From: Massilia yuzhufengensis
Lineage (GTDB): Bacteria; Pseudomonadota; Gammaproteobacteria; Burkholderiales; Burkholderiaceae_D
Assembly: GCF_900112225.1 (NCBI RefSeq)
Contig: NZ_FOLD01000043.1
Coordinates: 1 to 39,121, forward strand
DNA: 39,121 nucleotides
Direction: 5' to 3'
Shown one piece after another: positions 32,252 through 38,763 of the stretch; the stretch's first letter is position 1, and the number at the start of each line of letters is the position of its first letter. The position numbers and the translations under genes were made by a program. The notes below the pieces were generated by a model. It worked only from the letters and a program-made list of their open reading frames with translations. It ran no database searches and had not been told where the DNA came from.

Positions 32252-32854
32252 ATGCCGATAACCCGACGCCTGTCCCTGCTCGCCGCTTCCGCCGCCTTCC
32301 TTGCCCTGGCCGGTTGCGCCACCACCGCCAGCACCAATGTCGCCACCGTGGGCGCCTACCGCGACAGCGTCGACCTGAGCGGCCGCCTGTCGGTCAATTA
32401 CCAGAAGGATGGCAAGGTCGAATCGCTGACCGGCAACTTCGACTGGACCCAGCGCCCGGGCCGGGTGGACGTCACCCTGGCCAATCCGCTGGGCCAGACC
32501 ATGGCGACCATCGCCGTCACGCCGCAGTCCGCCACGCTGACCCAGGCCGGCCGCGCGCCGCTGAGTGCGGACAACATCGACAGCCTGACCCAGCGCACGC
32601 TGGGCTGGCCGCTGCCGGTGTCGGGCCTGCGCGACTGGCTGCAGGGCTATGCGGTGGATGCGCAGGGCCAGCGTTTCACGGCTTCGCCGGCGAACAACAC
32701 GGTGGTGACCAGGGACGGCTGGCGCCTGCGCTTCGTCGAATGGCAGGACGCCAACGCTGCGCAGCCTACGCCGCGCCTGATCCACGCCGACCGCGCCGCG
32801 GCCGGGGACATCCAGGACCTGGCGATCCGCATCGTCGTCAATCCAGCCAGCTGA
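32252..32854 (+). CDS. lolB: Outer-membrane lipoprotein receptor LolB
   Basis: LolB accepts lipoproteins from the periplasmic chaperone LolA and inserts them in the outer membrane. It is itself a lipoprotein. From the ATG at 32252 it has 200 residues with lipobox LALAGC (C22). The LolB fold follows: SGRLSVNYQKDGKVESLTGNFDWTQ, RVDVTLANPLGQTMATI, and LGWPLPVSGLRDWLQG, the last being a family signature. It lies between the TPR lipoprotein and ispE; lolB-ispE-prs is a classic betaproteobacterial and gammaproteobacterial order. It is 14 nt from ispE. Confidence 0.94.
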   Translation: MPITRRLSLLAASAAFLALAGCATTASTNVATVGAYRDSVDLSGRLSVNYQKDGKVESLTGNFDWTQRPGRVDVTLANPLGQTMATIAVTPQSATLTQAGRAPLSADNIDSLTQRTLGWPLPVSGLRDWLQGYAVDAQGQRFTASPANNTVVTRDGWRLRFVEWQDANAAQPTPRLIHADRAAAGDIQDLAIRIVVNPAS

Positions 32855-32868
32855 GCTTGAGTCGCCAC

Positions 32869-33768
32869 ATGCGTTCGCTGCACCATTGCCCGGCCCCGGC
32901 CAAGCTCAACCTGTTCCTGCACGTGATCGGCCGCCGCGCCGACGGCTACCACCTGCTGCAAAGCGTGTTTCAATTGATCGACCGCGCCGACACCCTGCAT
33001 TTCGACCTGCGCGATGACGAGCGCATCGTGCGCACCACCGAGGTGCCGGGCGTGCCGGCAGAACAGGACCTGATCGTGCGCGCGCTGCGCCTGCTGCAGG
33101 CCGAGTATGCACGCCGCCATGGCCGGCTGCCGCCGGGCATCGACGTGGCGGTGGAAAAAATCCTGCCGATGGGCGGCGGGCTGGGAGGAGGCTCGTCCGA
33201 CGCGGCCACCGCGCTGATGGCGGCCAACCACCTGTGGCGGGCCGGCTTGAGCCAGCAGGAGTTGATGGAACTGGGCTTGCCGCTCGGCGCCGACATCCCT
33301 TTCTTCCTGTTCGGCGAAACCGCCTTTGCCGAAGGCGTGGGTGAGCACTTGCAGGCGGTGCAGGGGCCGGATTGCTGGTATGTCGTGATCGAGCCGGGCG
33401 TTGCCGTGCCGACCCCGGCAATATTTTCGGCGCCGGATTTGACAAGGGATTCGAAGGCCGTCATAATAGCGGACTTTTCCAGCAGCCTTATTTCTGTAGC
33501 TAAGGAAGCAGGGTTTGGAAGAAATGATTTGCAGGACGTGGCTGAGCGCCTGTTCCCGCCGGTAGCAGAGGCGGTGGCATGGTTGGCTCGTTACGGCGAT
33601 GCGAGGATGACGGGATCGGGAGCGTGCGTGTTTTGCGCGTTCACCAGCGAGCGCGAAGCGAACCAGGTTGTGGCAGAAGTGCCGGGGCGTTGGAGAGCAT
33701 GGAAAGCGCAGTCGCTTCCGCGGCACCCGATGAAATCGCTCTTGCAGAATCAAGCAGTTATAGAATAA
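32869..33768 (+). CDS. ispE: 4-diphosphocytidyl-2-C-methyl-D-erythritol kinase
   Basis: IspE phosphorylates CDP-methylerythritol in the MEP isoprenoid pathway. The ATG at 32869 gives 299 residues. This GHMP kinase shows the N-terminal CPAPAKLNLFLHVIGRRADGYH (lysine and histidine of the substrate site). The ATP loop is LPMGGGLGGGSSDAATAL near 100-117, GLPLGADIPFFL carries the catalytic aspartate, and the C-terminal motif is MTGSGACVFCAF. Between about 180 and 220 the usual substrate-binding segment is present (VIEPGVAVPTPAIFSAPDL). The tRNA-Gln gene follows 68 nt downstream. Confidence 0.96.
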   Translation: MRSLHHCPAPAKLNLFLHVIGRRADGYHLLQSVFQLIDRADTLHFDLRDDERIVRTTEVPGVPAEQDLIVRALRLLQAEYARRHGRLPPGIDVAVEKILPMGGGLGGGSSDAATALMAANHLWRAGLSQQELMELGLPLGADIPFFLFGETAFAEGVGEHLQAVQGPDCWYVVIEPGVAVPTPAIFSAPDLTRDSKAVIIADFSSSLISVAKEAGFGRNDLQDVAERLFPPVAEAVAWLARYGDARMTGSGACVFCAFTSEREANQVVAEVPGRWRAWKAQSLPRHPMKSLLQNQAVIE

Positions 33769-33772
33769 AATT

Positions 33773-33801
33773 TTGCCTGTCGAGACGTTAGGCGTTAAAA
33801 T
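33773..33801 (+). promoter_or_regulatory. Candidate sigma70 promoter for tRNA-Gln
   Basis: TTGCCT (33773-33778, 4 of 6) is followed after exactly 17 bp by TAAAAT (33796-33801, 5 of 6). Transcription would start near 33808, about 29 nt before the mature tRNA. The -35 lies immediately after the ispE stop. Confidence 0.7.
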
Positions 33802-33836
33802 ACGCAGAATGTAACGGCAAGCAAGTTCAGTCGTGT

Positions 33837-33913
33837 AGGGGAATCGCCAAGCTGGTTAAGGCACCGGATTTTGATTCCGGCATACCAAGGTTCGAATCCT
33901 TGTTCCCCTGCCA
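33837..33913 (+). tRNA. tRNA-Gln (anticodon UUG)
   Basis: The 77-nt cloverleaf including encoded CCA has the acceptor stem AGGGGAA (33837-33843) paired with TTCCCCT (33903-33909), discriminator G and CCA at 33911-33913. The anticodon stem is CCGGA/TCCGG with loop TTTTGAT (33869-33875) and anticodon TTG at 33871-33873. The T arm carries AAGG-TTCGAAT-CCTT. The body closely resembles E. coli tRNA-Gln(UUG). The position between ispE and prs is conserved in betaproteobacteria. No integrase or tRNA-fragment duplication is seen, so there is no sign it serves as an attachment site. Confidence 0.97.
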
Positions 33914-33990
33914 AAGTTTTCCCGGCTGTCGATGCGGCATGCATCCAGCGGGATAAACAGCGGTGCAGCGTCCGCCTGCATCCATAAGCT

Positions 33991-34022
33991 AATCAGCCGG
34001 TACATCCGGCTGATTGTTTTTC
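33991..34022 (+). terminator. Intrinsic terminator/attenuator between tRNA-Gln and prs
   Basis: A perfect 10-bp stem, AATCAGCCGG (33991-34000) and CCGGCTGATT (34006-34015), has the loop TACAT and is followed by GTTTTT. It ends 34 nt before the prs ATG. No promoter with acceptable hexamers is visible between the hairpin and prs. Transcription of prs therefore either reads through it or starts between the tRNA and the hairpin. Confidence 0.82.
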
Positions 34023-34055
34023 CAGATTCAACGTTTTTCTCTTGGGACTCCCTCC

Positions 34056-35006
34056 ATGGCTTACGAAAACCTGATGGTTTTTACCGGCAACGCCAATCCG
34101 GCACTAGCAGAGGGGGTCGCTAAGAACCTCGGCATTCCACTCGGCAAAGCAGTCGTCTCGAAATTCTCGGACGGCGAAGTCATGGTCGAGATCAACGAGA
34201 ACGTGCGTGGCAAGGATGTCTTCGTCCTGCAATCGACCTGCGCCCCGACCAACGACAACCTGATGGAAATCATCCTGATGGTTGACGCGCTCAAGCGTGC
34301 ATCGGCAGGCCGCATCACCGCCGCCATTCCTTATTTCGGCTACGCCCGCCAGGACCGCCGCCCGCGTTCGGCGCGTGTCGCGATTTCGGCCAAGGTCGTC
34401 GCCAACATGCTCGAAGAAGCCGGCGTCGAGCGCGTCCTGATCATGGACCTGCACGCTGACCAAATCCAGGGTTTCTTCGATATCCCGGTCGACAATATCT
34501 ACGCGTCGCCGATCCTGCTGGGCGACCTGCAGAAGCGCAACTACGACGACCTGCTGGTCGTCTCGCCGGACGTCGGCGGCGTGGTGCGCGCCCGTGCACT
34601 GGCCAAGCGCCTCGGCTGCGACCTGGCGATCATCGACAAGCGCCGCCCGAAGGCGAACGTGTCGGAAGTGATGAACATCATCGGTGAAGTCGAAGGCCGC
34701 AACTGCGTCATCATGGATGACATGGTCGACACCGCCGGCACCCTGACCAAGGCCGCCGAAGTGCTCAAGGAGCGCGGCGCCAAGAAAGTCGTCGCGTATT
34801 GCACGCACCCAGTGCTGTCGGGTCCGGCAATCGACCGCATCCAGAATTCGCCGCTCGACGAGCTGGTTGTCACCGACACCATTCCGCTGAGCGCGGCCGG
34901 CGCCGCCTGCAGCAAGATCCGCCAGCTCACCAGCGCACCCCTGCTGGCCGAGACCTTCAAGCGGATTGTCAAGGGCGACTCGGTGATTTCGCTGTTCGCT
35001 GAATAA
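34056..35006 (+). CDS. prs: Ribose-phosphate pyrophosphokinase (PRPP synthetase)
   Basis: Prs makes PRPP from ribose 5-phosphate and ATP for nucleotide, histidine and tryptophan synthesis. The ATG at 34056 gives 316 residues, the standard class I length. Family signatures: N-terminal MVFTGNANPALAEGVAKNLG, SDGEVMVEINENVRGKDVF, the ATP-site FGYARQDRRPRSARVAI, DLHADQIQGFFDIPVDN, and the PRPP loop MDDMVDTAGTL. The ribosome site is weak (GGGAC). An intrinsic-terminator-like hairpin lies 34 nt upstream. Codon composition looks like the surrounding core genes. Confidence 0.97.
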   Translation: MAYENLMVFTGNANPALAEGVAKNLGIPLGKAVVSKFSDGEVMVEINENVRGKDVFVLQSTCAPTNDNLMEIILMVDALKRASAGRITAAIPYFGYARQDRRPRSARVAISAKVVANMLEEAGVERVLIMDLHADQIQGFFDIPVDNIYASPILLGDLQKRNYDDLLVVSPDVGGVVRARALAKRLGCDLAIIDKRRPKANVSEVMNIIGEVEGRNCVIMDDMVDTAGTLTKAAEVLKERGAKKVVAYCTHPVLSGPAIDRIQNSPLDELVVTDTIPLSAAGAACSKIRQLTSAPLLAETFKRIVKGDSVISLFAE

Positions 35007-35029
35007 GCACGAGCAGCACCCGTTTTTCG

Positions 35030-35126
35030 CGGCGCGCCTGGCTGGAACAGCCGGCGCGCCGTTGTAGCATTCATTGAGCGCGCAGTTGGCGCTCTTTCAT
35101 GACCGCCCCTGGTCGCGGGGGCGGTC
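35030..35126 (+). other. Three consecutive hairpins between prs and rplY
   Basis: Three strong inverted repeats fill the 189-nt gap. One is CGGCGCGCC...GGCGCGCCG with an inner GGCTG-GAA-CAGCC (35030-35061). The second is GAGCGC-N7-GCGCTC followed by TTTC (35076-35097). The third is GACCGCCCC...GGGGCGGTC (35101-35126). None has a full T-run. They could form the prs 3' end and/or a structured leader of rplY. I do not recognise a known RNA family. Confidence 0.5.
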
Positions 35127-35195
35127 ACCACAACTGGGTCACCGGGCTGGCGCACCTGTGCCGGCATTCGGACCCTTTTATACTTGGAGTTTCAC

Positions 35196-35783
35196 ATGAA
35201 AGTTGTTGCATTCAACCGCACCCTGCAGGGCACCGGAGCGAGCCGCCGCCTGCGCAAGGCTGGCCAGACCCCTGGCATTATCTACGGTGGCACCGAAGCC
35301 CCGAAACTGATTGCCCTGGACGGCAACGCCCTGTGGCACGCGCTGAAGAAAGAAGCGTTCCACGGTTCCGTGCTGGACCTCGAAATCGACGGCGCCACCC
35401 AGCAAGTCCTGCTGCGTGACTTCCAGATGCACGCGTTCAAGCAACTGGTCCTGCACGCTGACTTCCAGCGCGTCGACGCTTCGCAGAAGATCCACACCAA
35501 GGTCGCCCTGCACTTCACCAACGCCGAGACCTCGCCAGCTGTCAAGCTGAGCGCAGCTGTCATCTCGCACGTGCTGAACGAGCTGGACGTGTCCTGCCTG
35601 CCAGGCCAGCTGCCAGAATTCATCGAAGTCGACCTGAGCAAGCTGGAAGCCGGCCAGTCGATCCACGTGAACGACCTGACCCTGCCAGAAGGCGTGACCG
35701 CAGTGACCCACGGCCAGAACCTGACCATCGTCACCTCGTCGATCCCACGCGGCGCCGTGTCGGCTGACGCAGCTGCTGAGTAA
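35196..35783 (+). CDS. rplY: 50S ribosomal protein L25 (general stress protein Ctc type)
   Basis: L25 binds 5S rRNA in the large subunit. The ATG at 35196 (preceded by TGGAG) gives 195 residues, the two-domain Ctc form. The L25 domain (about 1-95: MKVVAFNRTLQGTGASRRLR, PGIIYGGTEAPKLIALDG, VLLRDFQMHAFKQLVLHADF) is followed by a C-terminal beta domain (LPEFIEVDLSKLEAGQSIHV). The C-terminus is alanine-rich. Strong codon bias (for example CTG, GTC, CCA) fits high expression. It is followed by a terminator at 35826-35863. The order prs-rplY-pth is typical. Confidence 0.96.
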   Translation: MKVVAFNRTLQGTGASRRLRKAGQTPGIIYGGTEAPKLIALDGNALWHALKKEAFHGSVLDLEIDGATQQVLLRDFQMHAFKQLVLHADFQRVDASQKIHTKVALHFTNAETSPAVKLSAAVISHVLNELDVSCLPGQLPEFIEVDLSKLEAGQSIHVNDLTLPEGVTAVTHGQNLTIVTSSIPRGAVSADAAAE

Positions 35784-35825
35784 TATCTTTCTTCACATGC
35801 CGCGCAAGCGGTGTGTTTGGAAATG

Positions 35826-35863
35826 AAAAAAAACCCGCCGTGGCTTGCCCGGCGGGTTTTTTA
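35826..35863 (+). terminator. Rho-independent terminator of rplY
   Basis: The stem AACCCGCCG (35832-35840) pairs with CGGCGGGTT (35850-35858) around the loop TGGCTTGCC. An A-run lies upstream and TTTTTTAT downstream. It starts 42 nt after the rplY stop. It is GC-rich and near symmetrical, so it would also work on the reverse strand. Confidence 0.92.
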
Positions 35864-35884
35864 TTGGCGGATGCGCCTAAAAAT

Positions 35885-35916
35885 CAGGCTCCGGCGAAGG
35901 CCGGAGCCCAAGTTCG
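35885..35916. repeat. Single GAAGG-centred REP sequence
   Basis: GGCTCCGGCGAAGGCCGGAGCC (35887-35908) is a hairpin followed by the family tail CAAGTTCG. It is the same family as the pairs at 26222-26334 and 36672-36779, but no inverted partner is found before pth. It lies in the rplY-pth gap (same-strand genes), about 100 nt before the pth ATG. Confidence 0.75.
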
Positions 35917-36017
35917 GCGCGTAACCAACAGCGCATCGGCGAAGCCTCCACCCCGCAAGCACGCTGACCCAAGCGCTTTTGGGCGATAATCATCTTTTTC
36001 CCAGAGTCACATACCGC

Positions 36018-36602
36018 ATGTCCATCCGCCTGATCGTCGGCCTCGGCAACCCCGGCCCGGAGTACGAACAAACCCGCCATAACGCCGGCTTCTGGCTGGT
36101 GGATAACCTGGCCAATTCGTTGCCCGGCTGCCGCCTGCAGCGCGAATCGCGCTTCAACGCCATGGTCGCCAAAACCCGGATCGCCGGCAATGAAGTCTGG
36201 CTGCTGGAGCCGCTGACCTATATGAACCGCTCCGGCCAATCAGTGGGCACGCTGGCGCGCTTCTACAAGATCAACCCTGACGAGATCCTGGTCGTCCATG
36301 ACGAGCTCGACATGGTGCCCGGCGTTGCCAAGCTGAAAAAGGGCGGTTCCTCCGGCGGCCACAACGGCCTGAAGGACATCACGTCCAGCCTCGGCACCCA
36401 GGACTACTGGCGCCTGCGCCTCGGCATCGGCCACCCGCGCAGTCTCAACCTGCAGCAGGCAGTGGCGGACTTCGTCCTGCACCGCCCGCGCCGCGAAGAG
36501 CAGGTGCTGATCGAAGAGGCGATCGACAAGAGCGTGCGCATCATTCCGCTGGTGTGCGAGGGGAAGATGGATGTGGCGACGATGCAGTTGCATACGGCTT
36601 GA
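36018..36602 (+). CDS. pth: Peptidyl-tRNA hydrolase
   Basis: Pth cleaves peptidyl-tRNA released by stalled ribosomes. The ATG at 36018 gives 194 residues. Conserved residues: N11 in VGLGNPGPEY, catalytic H21 in TRHNAGFWLVD, N70 in PLTYMNRSGQ, D95 in VVHDELDMVPG, and KKGGSSGGHNGLKDI. A longer start at 35979 (MGDNHLF) is not supported by the family. It follows rplY with a terminator and a REP in between, so it probably has its own promoter. The usual downstream ychF is not here. A convergent DUF3857 gene follows after a REPIN. Confidence 0.96.
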   Translation: MSIRLIVGLGNPGPEYEQTRHNAGFWLVDNLANSLPGCRLQRESRFNAMVAKTRIAGNEVWLLEPLTYMNRSGQSVGTLARFYKINPDEILVVHDELDMVPGVAKLKKGGSSGGHNGLKDITSSLGTQDYWRLRLGIGHPRSLNLQQAVADFVLHRPRREEQVLIEEAIDKSVRIIPLVCEGKMDVATMQLHTA

Positions 36603-36671
36603 GGGGCAATAACACCACGCCGTATGATTGTGTGAATCGCCCGTTACGCTAATTCAGTTGTTACCCGCAAA

Positions 36672-36779
36672 ACCGTCGCCCCGGCGAAGGCCGGGGCCCA
36701 ATTTTGCTCGCGAACCGCTCCGCTTGATGTAGGTAGTTGTGCGACGAACTTGGGTACCGGCCTTCGCCGGTACGACGTT
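36672..36779. repeat. REPIN: inverted pair of GAAGG-centred REP sequences
   Basis: The left unit is CCCCGGCGAAGGCCGGGGCCCAA (about 36679-36701). The right unit is the inverse, GCGACGAACTTGGGTACCGG followed by CCTTCGCCGGTACGACGTTC (36741-36780). The spacer of about 40 nt is shared in size with the pair at 26222-26334. It lies between the convergent pth and DUF3857 genes. No terminator with a T-run is otherwise visible in this 235-nt gap. Confidence 0.82.
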
Positions 36780-36837
36780 CTGGGGCTGGTGGACTGACGT
36801 GTCGGCTCGTCGCTGCTCTGGCTGCTTCGAGTAGACC

Positions 36838-38685
36838 TCACCGCCCCTGCACCACCACCTGCCCCCGCAAATCCCGCATCATGCGCTCCAGTGCCGGCCG
36901 CATCTGGCGATAGTCGTCCGGCGTGCAGGTCGCCGCCGTATGCCGGAATTGCAAACGCCGCTTCACCACCACCGCATCGCCTTGCCGCGCATACTGCGCA
37001 CGATAGAACAACCTCCCGTCATCGACTACCAGCGGCTTGGGCAGCGCCAGCACCCGTGTCTTCGGCGGCAGCCGGTAGCGCAGTTCATCTTCCGCATCGA
37101 TGGCGGGACAAACGAATTCCTGGCGCCGCTCCGGCTCGCGCCCGAGGTCGAACACGGCATCTCCGAGCCCGCCCCAGAAGTTGTAGGTCGTGGCCAGCGC
37201 CACCGGCCCCGGCAGGCGCACGAAGCCATCGGTCGCTCCCGAGAACGCCAGCGTGTAATCGTCGCCCGGGGCCTCCGTCTCGCCCGCCTCGAGCAGGCCT
37301 TCGCCGGTCTGCCCCAGTCCGGCCAGCATGCGCCGCACGAAGCCGTCGCGCTCGGCCTGCGGCGTGCCGCGCACGGCCTGGCGGTAGGGTTCGGCGATGG
37401 CGCCGCCGCTGGTGCGCGCCACATGGAAGCGGCTGCTGCCGTCGCGGGCGATGTCGAAGCGTGTGCGGGTGCGGCTGCGCGCGGACTGATACGCTGGCGT
37501 GACGGCGAACTGGCCGGTACCGGCCAGCAGCACCGGCTTGCCCAGCAGGGCAGGGGGCAGGAAGCCGCCCGCGACGGTTTCGGCGGTGGGGTCCAGGAAG
37601 AGCTGCAGCTGCGGCACGTAGACGATCACATGGTTCAGCACGCCCAGCGTCGGTACCGCGGGCAGGCGGTAGGCGTTGTCGGCATTGACCAGTGCCGCGC
37701 TGCTCGGGATGCCGCTCGCCGCCAGCAAGGCTTGCAGCAGCACGGCGTGGTCCTTGCAATCCCCATAGCGGTTCGCCAGCACGGAAGCGGAAGGATGCGG
37801 CACCACGCCGCCAGGGCCGAGATACACCGCGACATAACGGATGTTGCGGCGTACCCAGTCCGACAGGGCGATCGCGCGTGCGCGCGGGTCGTCCAGCCCC
37901 TGCGTCGCGTCGGCGGCTAACTTGGCAATACCTGCGTCGGGAACGGCCGCCGCCGCGGCCCGCGCCTGGTAGGCCCGGGCGAAGGCCGCATAGTCGGGGA
38001 AAGTGGAAACGGCGAGCCGCCGGCCATGATCGATGGTGCTCACCGCACCCTGTTCGGTGCGCTCGTTGTCGCCGTCCACGTAGCGCCAGGCGTAGCGGCG
38101 CCGGCCGGGCGGGCTGTCAATGGGCAGCGGTTCGAAACCGGCGGCATCGGCCTGCAGCGCCATCGACAGCGGCAGGTCATAGGTGAGCCGAAAATCCTTG
38201 TGGCGCCAGGGCCGGGCCACCGTGAAGTCTTCGAACTGGCCGGGAAACAGCGGCGTGTGGCGCCGCAGCGTGTAGCGCAGGGTGAGCGTGTCGCCCGCGG
38301 CGACGTCGGGGAAAATGACCACCTTCAGACGCGTGTCCTGGAACATTGGCGCTTCGGCGGATGCGGCTTCCTGCTGCTCGCGGATCTGCTGCGGCCCGAC
38401 CGGCACGCGCCGCCCGCCCGGCTTGGTAGTCCAGGCTTCGATCGAGATGACCTGGTCGAGCGAATTGTTGAAGCTGATGAACTGCTCGGCGTGTGCTTCC
38501 ACGGCGGCGGCGCTGGCGATTGTTTTCACCAGTTCGACCTCGAGCGTGTGCGCGCCGTCGGCATCGACCGTGAAGTGCTGCCAGTGGCGCTCGACGACGA
38601 CCGAACGGTCGGTGCCCTTGTCGCCCGCCGCCAGCGGGCCGCAGGCAAGCAGCAGCATCAGGAACAGGGCAAGTCGGAACGGCAT
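36838..38685 (-). CDS. Secreted DUF3857 / transglutaminase-core protein
   Basis: This 615-residue protein has a signal peptide (MPFRLALFLMLLLACGPLAAG). An N-terminal DUF3857 domain (about 30-240) contains WTTKPGGRRVPVGPQQIREQ and FPDVAAGDTLTLRYTL. A transglutaminase-like core follows (about 260-370) with the catalytic triad residues C310 in NRYGDCKDHAVLLQ, H352 in VLNHVIVY and D near 367 in LFLDPTAE. The last 230 residues are beta-rich and unassigned. The triad is intact, so peptidase or transglutaminase chemistry in the periplasm or at the surface is possible; the substrate is unknown. GGAG lies upstream of the ATG at 38685. A TnpB element on the same strand ends 78 nt upstream and probably displaced or replaced the native promoter. 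Confidence 0.87.
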   Translation of the reverse strand: MPFRLALFLMLLLACGPLAAGDKGTDRSVVVERHWQHFTVDADGAHTLEVELVKTIASAAAVEAHAEQFISFNNSLDQVISIEAWTTKPGGRRVPVGPQQIREQQEAASAEAPMFQDTRLKVVIFPDVAAGDTLTLRYTLRRHTPLFPGQFEDFTVARPWRHKDFRLTYDLPLSMALQADAAGFEPLPIDSPPGRRRYAWRYVDGDNERTEQGAVSTIDHGRRLAVSTFPDYAAFARAYQARAAAAAVPDAGIAKLAADATQGLDDPRARAIALSDWVRRNIRYVAVYLGPGGVVPHPSASVLANRYGDCKDHAVLLQALLAASGIPSSAALVNADNAYRLPAVPTLGVLNHVIVYVPQLQLFLDPTAETVAGGFLPPALLGKPVLLAGTGQFAVTPAYQSARSRTRTRFDIARDGSSRFHVARTSGGAIAEPYRQAVRGTPQAERDGFVRRMLAGLGQTGEGLLEAGETEAPGDDYTLAFSGATDGFVRLPGPVALATTYNFWGGLGDAVFDLGREPERRQEFVCPAIDAEDELRYRLPPKTRVLALPKPLVVDDGRLFYRAQYARQGDAVVVKRRLQFRHTAATCTPDDYRQMRPALERMMRDLRGQVVVQGR

Positions 38686-38763
38686 GGCGGACTCCGCGAA
38701 AGCGACCGACCCATGTTACGCAGCCCCGTTCCTCCAAACTTGCGCAAAGCTAGCCATTGCTGC
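38686..38763 (-). other. Gap holding the presumed IS right end between tnpB and the DUF3857 gene
   Basis: The 78 nt between the tnpB stop and the DUF3857 ATG must contain the right end of the element and the host leader. On the minus strand it reads GCAGCAATGGCTAGCTTTGC just after the stop, with a GCTAGC palindrome, and later TTTGGAGGAACGGGG. The exact boundary cannot be fixed without an empty site. The 3' part of a TnpB guide RNA would lie here. No other gene is seen. Confidence 0.45.

Noticed and set aside
30598..32346. A 582-codon minus-strand frame opposite the TPR lipoprotein
   Set aside because: Antisense shadow of a long helical-repeat gene; no motif or ribosome site is seen.
33837..33913. 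tRNA-Gln as an integration site for a genomic island
   Set aside because: No integrase, no duplicated tRNA 3' end and no composition change follow; prs, rplY and pth directly downstream are core genes.
35179..35184. TATACT as a -10 element for rplY
   Set aside because: It would place the transcription start inside or after the Shine-Dalgarno, and no -35 hexamer is found 17 bp upstream.
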